64,000 nt of DNA from Coriobacteriaceae bacterium (GCA_019421015.1 JAHZGC010000012.1:44151-108150); one strand, 5' to 3'. Shown: positions 50,963 through 61,012, counted from the first letter of the stretch. Notes: generated by a model not told the origin, from the letters alone. A program made the numbers and translations.

Positions 50963-52312
50963 TTAGTCCACCTTTTCAATCGGGGAACCGAACAGCTCAT
51001 AGCAGGCGGAGTCCTCAATGAGGACGTCGATAAAATCGCCCATGGCGACATCGATGTCGCCCAAGTGAACCACCCCGTCGGAGTCCGGGGCCTGGAACGC
51101 AGTCCGTCCGACGGCCTCGAAGCCCCCCTCGCCGTCGTCCTCGACGCCGTCGACCAGAACCCGGCAGACGGTTCCGATACGTCGGGACGCCGACGCGAAA
51201 CCGTTGGCCTCGCATAGGTCGATGACCTGCTGTTCACGGGCGAGCTTGACCTCCGGAGAAACCTGGTCAGGAAGCTCCGCGGCGGCCGTGCCCTCCTCCT
51301 GCGAATAGGAGAATACAGCACAGTAGTCAAACTCGGCCTCTTTAAGGAACTCCGTCAGCTCCGCGAACTCCTCTTCGCTCTCCCCCGGAAAGCCGACCAT
51401 GGCGGTCGTCCTCAGGGTGATGCCGGGCACCTCGTCGCGCAGACGTCGCACCATGGCCATGAACTCCGTGCGCGAGCCCGTGCGGTTCATACGCTTCAAG
51501 ACCGACGCCGAGGCGTGTTGAAGGGGGATGTCGATATAGGGAACTATTTGGGGAACCTCGCGGATGGTATCTACAAGTTCCTGGGTGAGCCCCTCCGGTT
51601 GGAGGTAGAGGACCCTGACCCAGCCGTCGACCGATGAGACGACGTCCGCCACGGCACGCAGAAGCCCGGCAAGGGTGGGCCTGCCCGGCAGGTCAGACCC
51701 CCACACACCGGTGTCTTGACCGATGAGCACAAGCTCCCGGACGCCCCCCTCGACCAAGAACCTGGCCTCGTCCAGGATCTCGGACTCGGGACGAGAGTAG
51801 TACCTGCCGCGGATGTAGGGGATGGCGCAGAAAGAGCAGTAGCGGTCGCAGCCGTCAGAAATCTTGATGTATGCACATGCGGACTCCACGGTACGGCCGA
51901 CAGGTGGGCGCACGCCCGCGTCGCAAGCCCCCAGGCCGAGGACTCGTCCGAGGACGCCGACAATGCCGTCCTCCTCGTCGACCGGCACGAAGGCGGCGAC
52001 CTCGGGCATCTCCTCCACGACCTCGGAGCCATAGCGGGAGGGGATGCACCCGCACATGACCACCGGGCAGGCGACGCCCCCCTCGACGCGTTCGTTCACG
52101 AGGTCGAGGGTCGTCTCGACCCCCTCCGCCACGGCGGAGGTGAGGAACGCGCAGGTGTTCACCACAACGACGTCGGCATCCTCGGGGCTCTCGACGCATT
52201 CAAACGAACGTGACGCATCAACCAGGGAGCGCATACGGTCGGTGTCGACCTCGTTTTTCGCACATCCGAGCGTGACGAAGCACACGCGTTTTGCCGAAGC
52301 GGTCTGATTCAT
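50963..52312 (-). CDS. rimO: Ribosomal protein S12 methylthiotransferase RimO
   Basis: A radical-SAM enzyme that methylthiolates aspartate 89 of S12. The 449 residues have the N-terminal Fe-S cysteines (TLGCAKNEVDTDRM, NTCAF, MCGC), the CDRYCSFC motif within SDGCDRYCSFCAIPYIRGRYYSR, and a C-terminal TRAM domain. LGCAKNxVDxD is the RimO form of the motif and separates it from MtaB at 36 kb. GGAG lies 9 nt before the ATG. It lies 5 nt upstream of the PgsA-CinA gene and is probably cotranscribed. Confidence 0.95.
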   Translation of the reverse strand: MNQTASAKRVCFVTLGCAKNEVDTDRMRSLVDASRSFECVESPEDADVVVVNTCAFLTSAVAEGVETTLDLVNERVEGGVACPVVMCGCIPSRYGSEVVEEMPEVAAFVPVDEEDGIVGVLGRVLGLGACDAGVRPPVGRTVESACAYIKISDGCDRYCSFCAIPYIRGRYYSRPESEILDEARFLVEGGVRELVLIGQDTGVWGSDLPGRPTLAGLLRAVADVVSSVDGWVRVLYLQPEGLTQELVDTIREVPQIVPYIDIPLQHASASVLKRMNRTGSRTEFMAMVRRLRDEVPGITLRTTAMVGFPGESEEEFAELTEFLKEAEFDYCAVFSYSQEEGTAAAELPDQVSPEVKLAREQQVIDLCEANGFASASRRIGTVCRVLVDGVEDDGEGGFEAVGRTAFQAPDSDGVVHLGDIDVAMGDFIDVLIEDSACYELFGSPIEKVD

Positions 52313-52339
52313 GGCGGTCGTCTCCGATGAGTCTTTGGG

Positions 52340-52840
52340 TTAGCGGTAGTTCACGAACTGAAGGGGCTGCCCATAGTCGTTGGCCTTAAGCAGGCCGATG
52401 ACCTCCTGGAGAGCGTCCTTGCTGGCAGAGGCCACCTTGAGTTTGTCTCCCTCGACCGTCACCTTAACCTTGAGCTTGGAATCCCGCACGTCCTTGCTGA
52501 TGCGCTTCGCCAGATCCTGGGGAATGCCCTCGACGATGCTCCCCACCACACGCACGTTGCCCCCGGAAGCCGGCGCGGGATCCGACCACTTCACCGAAGC
52601 AAGGTCGACCTTGCGCTTGAAAAGGCGGGAGGTGAAGACATCCTTGACCTGAGAGGCGACAAACTCGGCGGGGGCCAGGATGGTCACCGTCTTTTCGGCC
52701 TTGTTGAGCTCGATGGACGCCTTGGAGTCCTTGAGGTCATACCGCTGAGTGAGCTCCTTCGCCGCTTGCTGGTACGCGTTGTCGACCTCCTGCATGTCGA
52801 CTTGGGACACGACGTCGAAACTCGATTCCTTAGATGCCAT
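52340..52840 (-). CDS. YajQ family nucleotide-binding protein
   Basis: A 166-residue protein of the YajQ (UPF0234) family, with two ferredoxin-like domains. It has the conserved ESSFDVVSQVDMQEVDNAYQQ start, YDLKDSKASIELNK in the middle, and GNVRVVGSIVEGIPQDLAKRI. Members bind nucleotides, c-di-GMP in some species. AAAGGA lies 7 nt before the ATG at 52840. It is located between rodZ and rimO on the same strand, without clear functional link. Confidence 0.92.
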   Translation of the reverse strand: MASKESSFDVVSQVDMQEVDNAYQQAAKELTQRYDLKDSKASIELNKAEKTVTILAPAEFVASQVKDVFTSRLFKRKVDLASVKWSDPAPASGGNVRVVGSIVEGIPQDLAKRISKDVRDSKLKVKVTVEGDKLKVASASKDALQEVIGLLKANDYGQPLQFVNYR

Positions 52841-52900
52841 AACAGGTCCTTTCATACAACCGTGAATTCGACAAGGGGCAAAAGGGGCGGCGAACGGCTC

Positions 52901-54334
52901 CTACTCCACGGGCTCGTCTCCCGCCGTGTCGTCGCCGCCTTCGGGAACGGTGCCGTCGCCGCCCTCGGGAGCTTGCTGGGGAATCAGGGCGGGATCGACG
53001 CTCAAGTCAAGCTCGTAGGTCGCGTTCTGATAGGTAGGCGTCACCGACGTGCCGTTGACATAGATGCTTACCCCGTCGATGCTGCTCAGCTTGATGACGG
53101 CATTTTGGTTCAAGGTCCACTGGAGGTTGGTTCCCGGGGCGGTGATGGCGGCATAGACACCGACACCGTCCACAGAAGCCTCAATCCAAGGAGAGGTCGT
53201 CGCGTCGGCGTTCACAGCAAGGGCGACGGTCGTGCCAGGAGCAAGCTTAGCCAGGTCGATAGAGGGCGCAAGGGGGGTCGAAGAGGCGGAGCCCGCCGCA
53301 TCGGTACCGGAACCTGCCTGCGCGTCCTGCATCGACGTCACGGGAATGGTGGGGGTACCCCCATCGCTCCCCCGGTCGCGGACGCAGGACGAGACGGCAA
53401 CGGCCAAGATGACGACCAACGTCAGGGCCACCACCCCGACGATGACAAGGAACGTGCGCCGATCGCTGCGTATGGAGTTCAAAAAGCCCTGGACGACCTC
53501 CGAGAACGACTGGCGCTCCCCGACCGTACTCCGTGCCGGACGAGGGTGGTAGGTGTCGGAGTTGTGGGCCTCGGGGCCACCGCTGCCCCCCTGGTAGCCG
53601 TCGTCAAGGGTCACGACCTGCGTCACGCGGCCGTGAGGCACCTCGCGCTGCATGCCGCGCGCCTGGCGGGACCTGTCGGGGTATTCCCGGCTTTCGCGCG
53701 CAGAGGACGAACGCTGCGGACGACGCCCCTCATCTGGGTAACGGCCAGACGAACGCCGGTCGTAGGAGTCGTCATAAAAAGCATCGCTGCGTCCTGAGGC
53801 CTGACGGCCCGAACCGTCGCCGCGGCGGTACCCGCTGTCGTAGAGGCCGCGATCGTAGGGGCGTTCAGACACCCTGCCCCGCGGGGCCTCGTGGGCATCA
53901 TAGGACCCACCGCGGGAAGTGTCGCGCGAGCCCGAACGATAGGAGTCCGACCGACGAACGCTGCCGGAACGGGCGCTCGACTCAGCATCGTAGTCCCGTT
54001 CGCGCACCTGGCGCTGCAAGCGCCCCCTGCGACCGGCCTCTCCGTCGCGACGCGCCCCACCGCGGTCAGCGGCGTCGATCATCCGCTGATGCTCATAGAG
54101 CTGGTCATCGTAGATGCGCAGGATCTCGTTCGGGTTGAGGCCGAGGTAGCGTGCGTAGGAGGCAAGGGAAGCCTGGGCATAGCCCTTGGGAGGCATCGCG
54201 TCGAAATCGGAGTCCTCGAACGCGTCGACCATGCGGCGCTGGAGCTTCGTATCTGCGACCACGCGGTCTATGGACAGCCCAAGGCCGCGGCGGCGTTCGG
54301 AGAGGATGTCTCCAACCATGCGCTGATCTGCCAT
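52901..54334 (-). CDS. RodZ-like cell-shape protein (HTH plus DUF4115)
   Basis: A 477-residue single-span membrane protein. The cytoplasmic N-terminus (about 5-75) is a RodZ-type helix-turn-helix (MVGDILSERRRGLGLS ... YAQASLASYARYLGLNP). A long disordered linker rich in Arg, Ser, Tyr, Asp and Gly (about 85-280) follows. One membrane helix (FLVIVGVVALTLVVILAVAV, about 294-316) and an external DUF4115 domain complete it. RodZ links the cytoskeleton to cell-wall growth; the linker is much longer than usual. The ATG overlaps the ftsK stop (TGATG). Confidence 0.88.
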   Translation of the reverse strand: MADQRMVGDILSERRRGLGLSIDRVVADTKLQRRMVDAFEDSDFDAMPPKGYAQASLASYARYLGLNPNEILRIYDDQLYEHQRMIDAADRGGARRDGEAGRRGRLQRQVRERDYDAESSARSGSVRRSDSYRSGSRDTSRGGSYDAHEAPRGRVSERPYDRGLYDSGYRRGDGSGRQASGRSDAFYDDSYDRRSSGRYPDEGRRPQRSSSARESREYPDRSRQARGMQREVPHGRVTQVVTLDDGYQGGSGGPEAHNSDTYHPRPARSTVGERQSFSEVVQGFLNSIRSDRRTFLVIVGVVALTLVVILAVAVSSCVRDRGSDGGTPTIPVTSMQDAQAGSGTDAAGSASSTPLAPSIDLAKLAPGTTVALAVNADATTSPWIEASVDGVGVYAAITAPGTNLQWTLNQNAVIKLSSIDGVSIYVNGTSVTPTYQNATYELDLSVDPALIPQQAPEGGDGTVPEGGDDTAGDEPVE

Positions 54335-57300
54335 CAGTAATCCTCCTCGGATCCTTCAAAACCGTTGCCTCGCAGCGTGGCGAGCTCCTCGAGGTCGCGC
54401 ACGAGAACGTCGCGGGGCTTAGAGCCCTGCGCCGGTCCCACGACGCCCATCTCTTCAAGCATGTCCATGACGCGCCCCGCCCGGGCATAGCCGAGCTTGA
54501 GGCGACGCTGGATCATCGAGGTCGAGCCCAGCTGGTTCTCGACGACCAGCTGCGCAGCCTCCCAGGCCAAGGGGTCGTCGCCGCCGGCGTCGCCCGACAC
54601 GACCGGCGAGCCGATGCCCGGCGAGGCCGTGCCGTCGTCAGAGAAAGAAACCGTGAGCTGGGTGCCGGGAAGCGGCGCCATGGCCCCATTGTACTGCACG
54701 GCCGGCTGCGCCTTGAGGTGCTCCACCACCCGGGATATCTCGGGGTCCGAGACGTAGCAGCCCTGGATGCGCCGGGGCTTGTCGCCCCAGCCCGGGTCGA
54801 GGAACAGCATGTCGCCGTGGGGCAGCAGCTTCTCGGCGCCGGTCTCGTCGAGGATGATGCGGCTCTCGGTGCCCTTGGAGACGCGCAGCGCCACGCGGGC
54901 GGCGATGTTGGCGCGGATGAGGCCCGTGACCGTGTCGGCCCGGGGGCTCTGGGTGGCGATGATCAGGTGGACGCCGGCGGCGCGGCCCAGCTGGGCGATG
55001 CGCACGATGGAGGCCTCCACGTCCTTCTTGGCCACCATCATGAGGTCGGCGAGCTCGTCGATGACGATGACGACGCTGGGCAGGTGCTGCAGGGGCGACT
55101 CCCCGTTGTCGAAGGCCCCCGAGTCGGCCAGGGCGTTGTAGCCCTTGAGGTCGCGCACCCCCAGGGTGGAGAAGAGCCGGTAGCGCCGGTCCATCTCGGT
55201 GACGCCCCACTGCAGGGCCGCGGCGGCCTGGCGCATGTCGGTCACCACGGGCATCACGAGGTGCGGGATGCCGTTGTAGCCCACGAACTCCACCTGCTTG
55301 GGATCCACCAGGATGAGGCGCACGTCTTCGGGGGTGTTGCGCATGAGCATCGAGACGATCATGGCGTTGACGCACACCGACTTGCCCGATCCCGTGGTGC
55401 CGGCGATGAGCAGGTGCGGCAGCTTTGCGAGGTCGGCGTGGACTGGCTTGCCGCTCGTGTCCAGGCCGACGGCGATGTCGAGCGGGCCGCCGTCGAGGTG
55501 CGCCAGCAGGTCGCCGAAGTTGACGCTCCTGCGCTTGGCGCGGGAGACCTCGATGCCCACGTAGCTCGTACCAGGGACCGGAGCGTAGATGCGCACGCTC
55601 TCGCGGGCCAGGATGCGCGCGATGTCGTCTTCCAGGGCGGTGAACTTGTTCACCCGCACGCCCGCACCGGGGCTGACCCGGTAGGTGGTGCAGGTCGGGC
55701 CCTCGACCCACCCCTTGACCTCGGCCTCGACGCCGAACTCCACCAAGGTGGCCTGCAGCCGGGAGGCCGTCTCGGCCGCTTCGCCCTGCTCCTCGGCAGA
55801 CAGCGCCTCCATGGCGTCGCCGCGCTTGAAGATCGAGGGGCTGGGCAGGGTGAATGAACCCCCTTCCCCCGTCGCGGCAACCTGCGGCACAACCTGGGCG
55901 GGCGGATCCCACGGCAGTTCGACGGAGACGTCTGCGGCTGCGACGGCCTCCTCTGCCTTTTTGGCAGGACGTGGGCTGCAGGAGCTGGGGGCGCCCGCGT
56001 TGGCCTCAACGGCCGCACGCGTCAACGCACTCACCCGTTGGGCCACATCGTCGGTCTTTGCAGCGCCCTTGGCGTAGAAGACAACGGGCTCCCCGTCGTC
56101 TACAGCGTCGGGGGCGCTCGGAGAGGCGACGACGACGGAGCTCTCCTGCAGCGCCGGCATCGGGTCGCCGATTTCGTCGAACCCCTCGTCGGAGGCGGCA
56201 TCGTCAAGGTCGACGGGGGCACCGGGCAGCACACCCGGCACAAGAGTGCTCACCGTTCGAAGCGCATACTCCTCGGGGTCGAAGTCGTCTCGGCTCCAAT
56301 CGTCGGCAGGGTCCCACCATTGACTGTTGCGCACCGACCTTCGGCCCGAGGGCTTTCCGCGCCGGGAGTCCTGTCGATCCGTCGGCGGCTCGGCCATCGG
56401 CGCAAAGGCGACGGCTGGGTCCACTGCCGGAATGACGGGCGGGAGCACCTCCTCCCCCTCGCGCTCCTCCATATCCAACGTGATATAGGTCGTCTCGGCC
56501 GCTGTGGGACGGGGAGACGCCGTTGCGGGCGCAGCGCTAGGAACAGGGTCTGCGGCTCCAGCGTCGGGTGCCTCGCCGCCATAGGGGGCGACCCCGCACC
56601 CGTAGGTGTGCGAGACGGGCACGGTCTCGTGCTCGTCGGGCCTTCGGACCACCGAACCTGCCCGAGACGAATCGACGGCATACCCGGGAGCGGCCGTCGG
56701 CATCGACGGCGCTTGCCCGTACACAAGGCTCACGGGCCTGCCGTATGCGTCAAAAAGGTCGGTCACGACCCCCTGATTGGCCGGGATGGCCGTGGTGCGT
56801 GCAGGGGTCTCGGGAACGGGCCCCGAAAGCGGCCGGTCCGGATCGAACAGGGCCGTCGGGGCGTAGTCGTTGGGCATCTGCACACCGTTGCGCTGCACCC
56901 AGGCCATATGCTGCTCGCGTGCCAGCGCCGCGGCACGCTCCTCGGAGCGCGCCCTCGCGTAAGCCTTGCGTTGCTGGCTGCGAGCCACAAGGGACTGGAC
57001 GGCCCCCGTCGCGCTGAACCCGACCACGAGCAGCCCGGCCACCGCTATGCCCAGCAGCACGATGACCCCCACGGTGCGCCCGGTCAGCGTTATAAGGAGC
57101 CACGCCAGGCCGTTGCCCACGTAGCCGCCCCTGTCAGCCAGAACAAACGCATTGAAGAGGAGCGAGGGGTCGGCCTCGGCATTCGGGGCGGCGATGCCGA
57201 CCAACCCCATGACGGCAAGGGCGACCAACCCCAGGCCGACGGCGACCCGGCCGGGTTCGATATGGGTGATATGGACGAAGAACGTGAGGGCCCACAGCAA

Positions 57301-57714
57301 AAGGCCCACGGGGAGCAAAAACGCACCGACGCCCAGCAGGGCATGGAGGCCGTCGCTCACCGCCTGGGTCAGGACACCCGAGGTGGGGGTAAGCACCGCG
57401 ATCAAGAGCGCCACACCTATCACCGCGATAACGACGCCGGCGATGTCATGACGCGTCCCGTCGTCCATAAGGGGCGCGCGCATGGGACCCTCCCAGGCAC
57501 GTCCCGGCACGGCGGGGTCGGCAGACGTCATCGATGGGACGCGCGCGGTCCCCGTGCGCGCCGAGCGGGCCTGCGCAGTCGCAGCGGCGGCCGACGCTTT
57601 GGGAGCCCGCGTCGAGGACGCCCTCTTCGCCGTCGGGGATCCCTGGGGAGCCACCGCACGAGCGGAGCCCTTTTTGCCCTGTTGTGTGTTTGGGGTACGT
57701 TTGGACTGGGCCAC
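54334..57714 (-). CDS. ftsK: DNA translocase FtsK/SpoIIIE
   Basis: A 1126-residue septal DNA pump for chromosome segregation. It has a basic N-terminus, four membrane helices (about 95-250), and a long Pro/Asp-rich linker. The RecA-like motor has Walker A GTTGSGKSV (about residue 773) and Walker B VIVIDELADLMMV. The C-terminal winged-helix gamma domain (IQRRLKLGYARAGRVMDMLEEMG) recognises KOPS-like sequences. The GTG at 57714 lies 9 nt after the RNase J stop. GGAGG is about 13 nt upstream. RodZ follows with start/stop overlap. Confidence 0.95.
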   Translation of the reverse strand: MAQSKRTPNTQQGKKGSARAVAPQGSPTAKRASSTRAPKASAAAATAQARSARTGTARVPSMTSADPAVPGRAWEGPMRAPLMDDGTRHDIAGVVIAVIGVALLIAVLTPTSGVLTQAVSDGLHALLGVGAFLLPVGLLLWALTFFVHITHIEPGRVAVGLGLVALAVMGLVGIAAPNAEADPSLLFNAFVLADRGGYVGNGLAWLLITLTGRTVGVIVLLGIAVAGLLVVGFSATGAVQSLVARSQQRKAYARARSEERAAALAREQHMAWVQRNGVQMPNDYAPTALFDPDRPLSGPVPETPARTTAIPANQGVVTDLFDAYGRPVSLVYGQAPSMPTAAPGYAVDSSRAGSVVRRPDEHETVPVSHTYGCGVAPYGGEAPDAGAADPVPSAAPATASPRPTAAETTYITLDMEEREGEEVLPPVIPAVDPAVAFAPMAEPPTDRQDSRRGKPSGRRSVRNSQWWDPADDWSRDDFDPEEYALRTVSTLVPGVLPGAPVDLDDAASDEGFDEIGDPMPALQESSVVVASPSAPDAVDDGEPVVFYAKGAAKTDDVAQRVSALTRAAVEANAGAPSSCSPRPAKKAEEAVAAADVSVELPWDPPAQVVPQVAATGEGGSFTLPSPSIFKRGDAMEALSAEEQGEAAETASRLQATLVEFGVEAEVKGWVEGPTCTTYRVSPGAGVRVNKFTALEDDIARILARESVRIYAPVPGTSYVGIEVSRAKRRSVNFGDLLAHLDGGPLDIAVGLDTSGKPVHADLAKLPHLLIAGTTGSGKSVCVNAMIVSMLMRNTPEDVRLILVDPKQVEFVGYNGIPHLVMPVVTDMRQAAAALQWGVTEMDRRYRLFSTLGVRDLKGYNALADSGAFDNGESPLQHLPSVVIVIDELADLMMVAKKDVEASIVRIAQLGRAAGVHLIIATQSPRADTVTGLIRANIAARVALRVSKGTESRIILDETGAEKLLPHGDMLFLDPGWGDKPRRIQGCYVSDPEISRVVEHLKAQPAVQYNGAMAPLPGTQLTVSFSDDGTASPGIGSPVVSGDAGGDDPLAWEAAQLVVENQLGSTSMIQRRLKLGYARAGRVMDMLEEMGVVGPAQGSKPRDVLVRDLEELATLRGNGFEGSEEDY

Positions 57715-57722
57715 GGTCTAGC

Positions 57723-59408
57723 TTAAACCTCCATAACGAACGGGACGATCATAGGACGGCAATGCTGAGACTCCCACAGATAGCTCGCAAGGACGTCGCG
57801 GACGAGCTTTGCGTCGGCCTCGTTGTTACGCGGGGTGCTGGCGTGCTTGGCCAGGGAGCGGCGCAGGCGGTCGCTCACATCGTTGATGGTGTCGGCGTCG
57901 GACAGGTCGAACGAGACGCCGCGGGCGACCACCTGGGCGTCGATGAACACGCCCGTCTCCTTTGACAGTGTGACGACCGCCGTGACGATTCCATCTTCGG
58001 ACAGCTTTTTACGGTCGCGCAGGACCATCTGGTTGGTGTCTCCGATGCGCAGGCCGTCCACGTAGATCACGCCCGCCTCGACGGGGGCGCCGATCTTGAC
58101 CTTGCCGCCCCTCATCTCCAAGGTGTCACCGTTATCGGCGACAAAGATGTTCTCGCGCGGGATACCCATCTTCTCGGCGAGCTCCGCATGGGCCCGAAGG
58201 TGCATCGCCTCACCGTGGACGGGCATGACGTGACGGGGCTTGGTGAGGGCCATCATGAGCTTGAGCTCCTCTTGGGAGCCGTGGCCCGAGACGTGCACCA
58301 TGCCGCGCCGTTTGTCGTACACGTCGGCACCGATCTTGGCGAGCATGTTCACGATCTGGGTAACGGCCTTCTCGTTGCCGGGAACCGGGGTGGCCGAGAT
58401 GATCACCGTGTCGCCCTCTTGGATCTGCAGGGTGCGGTGCTCGCCGGTCGCCATGCGGGCAAGCGCCGAGAGGGGCTCTCCCTGGGAGCCGGTGCACAGC
58501 ACCACGATGCGGTCCTCGGGATACTTGTCGATGTCGAAGGCGTCGACGATGTTCTCCTCGTCGATCTTAAGGTATCCGAGCTCACGGGCGATCCGCGTGT
58601 TGGTGACCATCGAGCGTCCGGTCACGACCACTTTGCGCCCAGCCTCGACGGCGGCGTCGCAAACTTGTTGGAGACGGTGGACGTGGCTTGAGAACGAGGC
58701 GACGAAGACGCGGCCCTTGGCACCCGCGATGACCTCGCGCAACGTGGTGCCGACCTCGGCCTCGCTCGGGGTGAAGCCCTTGTTCATCGCGTTTGTGGAG
58801 TCGCTAAGCAGTAGGTCGACGCCCTTCTCGCCAAAGGCGCTCAACGCCGCATAATCGGTCCGCACCCCGTCGATGGGGGTCTGGTCGAGCTTGAAGTCAC
58901 CGGTATGGAGCAGCGAGCCCGCCGGCGAGGATATATAGACTCCCAGTGCGTCGGGAATGGAGTGGTTCACCGAGAAAAAGTCGACCTCGAGCGCACCGAG
59001 CTTAAGGTGGTCCCCCGACTTTACCTCGTGGAAGTTCGGGCTCTTGATGCGGTGCTCCTCCAGTTTGCCAGCCACAAGGCCCAGCGTGAGCTTGGAGGCA
59101 TAGATAGGCACGTTGGGATTGAGGTCGGCCAAAAGGAACGGGAGGGCCCCGGTGTGGTCTTCGTGGCCATGCGTGATGATGATGCCCTTGAGCTTGTGCT
59201 CGTTCTCAAGCACATAGGTGTAGTCGGGCAGAAGCAGGTCGACACCCGGGTGGTTGTCGTCTGGGAACATGAGGCCGGCGTCGTCGAGGATCATGTCGTC
59301 CCCGTACTCGATCACGGTCATGTTCTTGCCGATGCCGTCGAGACCGCCGAGCGGGATGATGCGCAGCGGGATGTCGTTAGATTTTGAATGGTTCCGTCTC
59401 TTTGCCAT
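57723..59408 (-). CDS. rnj: Ribonuclease J
   Basis: A metallo-beta-lactamase ribonuclease with endonuclease and 5'-3' exonuclease activity, central to RNA maturation and decay. The 561 residues hold the HGHEDH metal motif at about residues 79-84, LLSDSTNAMNKGFTPSE, beta-CASP motifs (VVTGRSMVTNT), and an HVSGHG site, with the C-terminal region to VPFVMEV. The start at 59408 is preferred to a longer frame, although GGAGG is 13 nt away. It precedes ftsK, as in many Coriobacteriia and Actinomycetota, and follows dapA. Confidence 0.93.
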   Translation of the reverse strand: MAKRRNHSKSNDIPLRIIPLGGLDGIGKNMTVIEYGDDMILDDAGLMFPDDNHPGVDLLLPDYTYVLENEHKLKGIIITHGHEDHTGALPFLLADLNPNVPIYASKLTLGLVAGKLEEHRIKSPNFHEVKSGDHLKLGALEVDFFSVNHSIPDALGVYISSPAGSLLHTGDFKLDQTPIDGVRTDYAALSAFGEKGVDLLLSDSTNAMNKGFTPSEAEVGTTLREVIAGAKGRVFVASFSSHVHRLQQVCDAAVEAGRKVVVTGRSMVTNTRIARELGYLKIDEENIVDAFDIDKYPEDRIVVLCTGSQGEPLSALARMATGEHRTLQIQEGDTVIISATPVPGNEKAVTQIVNMLAKIGADVYDKRRGMVHVSGHGSQEELKLMMALTKPRHVMPVHGEAMHLRAHAELAEKMGIPRENIFVADNGDTLEMRGGKVKIGAPVEAGVIYVDGLRIGDTNQMVLRDRKKLSEDGIVTAVVTLSKETGVFIDAQVVARGVSFDLSDADTINDVSDRLRRSLAKHASTPRNNEADAKLVRDVLASYLWESQHCRPMIVPFVMEV

Positions 59409-59449
59409 AGGCTCTGGGGTTCCTCCCTCTGAGGTCGCGAGACGCGCGA

Positions 59450-59497
59450 GAGGCGCGGCGCCGAAGGGGCTGTCGCACCCTTTGGGCCCCGCGCCTC
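59450..59497 (-). promoter_or_regulatory. Nested stem-loop between dapA and RNase J
   Basis: GAGGCGCGG/CCGCGCCTC encloses AAGGG/CCCTT. It lies just upstream of the RNase J start and lacks a T-run, so it may be a control or processing hairpin. Confidence 0.45.
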
Positions 59498-59520
59498 GTC
59501 CGTGCCGAAGCACGCGTCTC

Positions 59521-60417
59521 CTAGTTGATGCCCACCTCGGCAAGAATACCGGCTATCATGGCCGACTCCTCAGGGGTGGCGGCTACCAAGGGCAGGCGCA
59601 GCCCCCCCACGGGACGGCCCACAAGGCGCATGGCCTCCTTGACCAAGGTGGGGTTCGGGGCCTTAAAGAGCCCCGTCATGAGCGGCAGGAGCCGCTCGTT
59701 CAAATCGTTGGCGGTGGCAACGTCGCCGGCGGCGAAGGAATTCACCAGCCGGGCCATTTCGGCGGGAGCCACGTTCGAAGTGGTGCTGATCACGCCCGAA
59801 GCACCGTAGGCCATCATGGCCAAGGTACGCTCGTCGTTGCCCGAGAACATCTCGAAGTCATCGGGGGCACCGGCCAGGATGACCTTGTCGCCTTCGGGGT
59901 CGACGGCAGCCTGCTTCATGGCGCGGGCGTTCGGGCACTCGTTGACCACGCGCAGGACGGTCTCGGCCTCCATGTTGACCACCGAGCGGCCGGGGATGTT
60001 GTAGATCACCAGGGGCGTTTCGGCAACGGCATCTGCGATGGTCTTGAAGTGACGGTAGAGCCCCTCCTGCGAGGGTTTATTGTAATAAGGGACGACGCAC
60101 ATGATGCCGTCGACGCCCAGGGCCTGGGCTTCGCGCGCATACATGGCCGAATCGTAGGTGCAGTTATCCCCCACGTTGGCGATGATCTTGCCACGGCCGC
60201 GCGCCGAACGCAGGGCCTCCTCGTAGAGCGCCAGCTTGTCATGAATGGGCAGGCAGGGCGACTCTCCGGTGGTCCCGCACACAACAAGGGAGTCGGCGCC
60301 GTTCTCGAACTGGAAGTCGACCAACTTCGAGAACGTCTTGAAGTCGACGCGGCCGTGTTCGTCGAAGGGGGTGACGACCGCAGTGATCAGACGACCGAAC
60401 AGCCTGGCTTCCTTCAT
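59521..60417 (-). CDS. dapA: 4-hydroxy-tetrahydrodipicolinate synthase DapA
   Basis: DapA condenses pyruvate and aspartate semialdehyde in lysine/diaminopimelate synthesis. The 298-residue enzyme has VVCGTTGESP (substrate loop), the catalytic tyrosine in LVIYNIPGRS, and the Schiff-base lysine in AMKQAAVD at about residue 166. GTTGES and NIPGR separate it from the nan-linked aldolase at 24 kb. The ATG at 60417 has GAGGAG 6 nt upstream; the frame reaching 60897 is antisense extension. dapB is far away at 16.7 kb. Confidence 0.93.
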   Translation of the reverse strand: MKEARLFGRLITAVVTPFDEHGRVDFKTFSKLVDFQFENGADSLVVCGTTGESPCLPIHDKLALYEEALRSARGRGKIIANVGDNCTYDSAMYAREAQALGVDGIMCVVPYYNKPSQEGLYRHFKTIADAVAETPLVIYNIPGRSVVNMEAETVLRVVNECPNARAMKQAAVDPEGDKVILAGAPDDFEMFSGNDERTLAMMAYGASGVISTTSNVAPAEMARLVNSFAAGDVATANDLNERLLPLMTGLFKAPNPTLVKEAMRLVGRPVGGLRLPLVAATPEESAMIAGILAEVGIN

Positions 60418-60616
60418 GGGGTGCTCCTCGCATACGAGGGCCTCCGGGGCACCGGGCTCCCGACAGGCCGATGAATGGCAAATGGTTGGTCTATGATAAA
60501 CCGCATCCGCCAGCTTTTGACGGACGCGGCCCCTGAATGCGCAAGTATTGCAATATGGAAAGCAACGGCTCCCCGTCAGACGGTCGCCCCCCTGCGGGCG
60601 GGAGGGCCTTTGACCG

Positions 60617-61012
60617 TTACTCGGCAGGCCCTTCTTCAGCGGAAGCCGGCACAGCCTTACGAGCCTCGCGGGCCTTGGCCAGGGCATCGCGCAACGCCGC
60701 GTTTTTCTTCTCGGAAAGGGCGAGCTGAGACTCGAGGTGCCTGATGCGCCCGTCGAGGCTGCGAACTTGGGCGCGCAGCTTGTCAATCGCCTCCTGACGC
60801 GTACGGATATAGCGAAATACGAGCTCTTCGTCGACGCCCTCGGCGTCCTCGACCTCCACCGGCTCCACGGGAACGTGCTGGTGTTCGTGGCCGGCATGCC
60901 GGTCGGGGTCGATGCCCTGGGCGACCAGGCTTTCGGCCACCTTGGCCTTGCGGGCGGCGACCTTCTCGTCCACGGCCCTCTGCTGTTCGGGGGTGAGCGG
61001 CATACCCATCAT
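60617..61012 (-). CDS. Hypothetical coiled-coil protein
   Basis: A 131-residue soluble protein with no recognised family. It begins MMGMPLTPEQQRAVDEKVAARKAK. It has an acidic central region with several Glu/Val repeats (PVEVEDAEGVDEEL), and ends in a coiled coil of about 45 residues (RAQVRSLDGRIRHLESQLALSE) followed by an Ala/Lys tail. GAGGTG lies about 10 nt before the ATG; two later ATGs at 61009 and 61003 are possible. It stands alone and divergent from the next gene. Composition fits an adaptor or structural protein; function unknown. Confidence 0.65.
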   Translation of the reverse strand: MMGMPLTPEQQRAVDEKVAARKAKVAESLVAQGIDPDRHAGHEHQHVPVEPVEVEDAEGVDEELVFRYIRTRQEAIDKLRAQVRSLDGRIRHLESQLALSEKKNAALRDALAKAREARKAVPASAEEGPAE

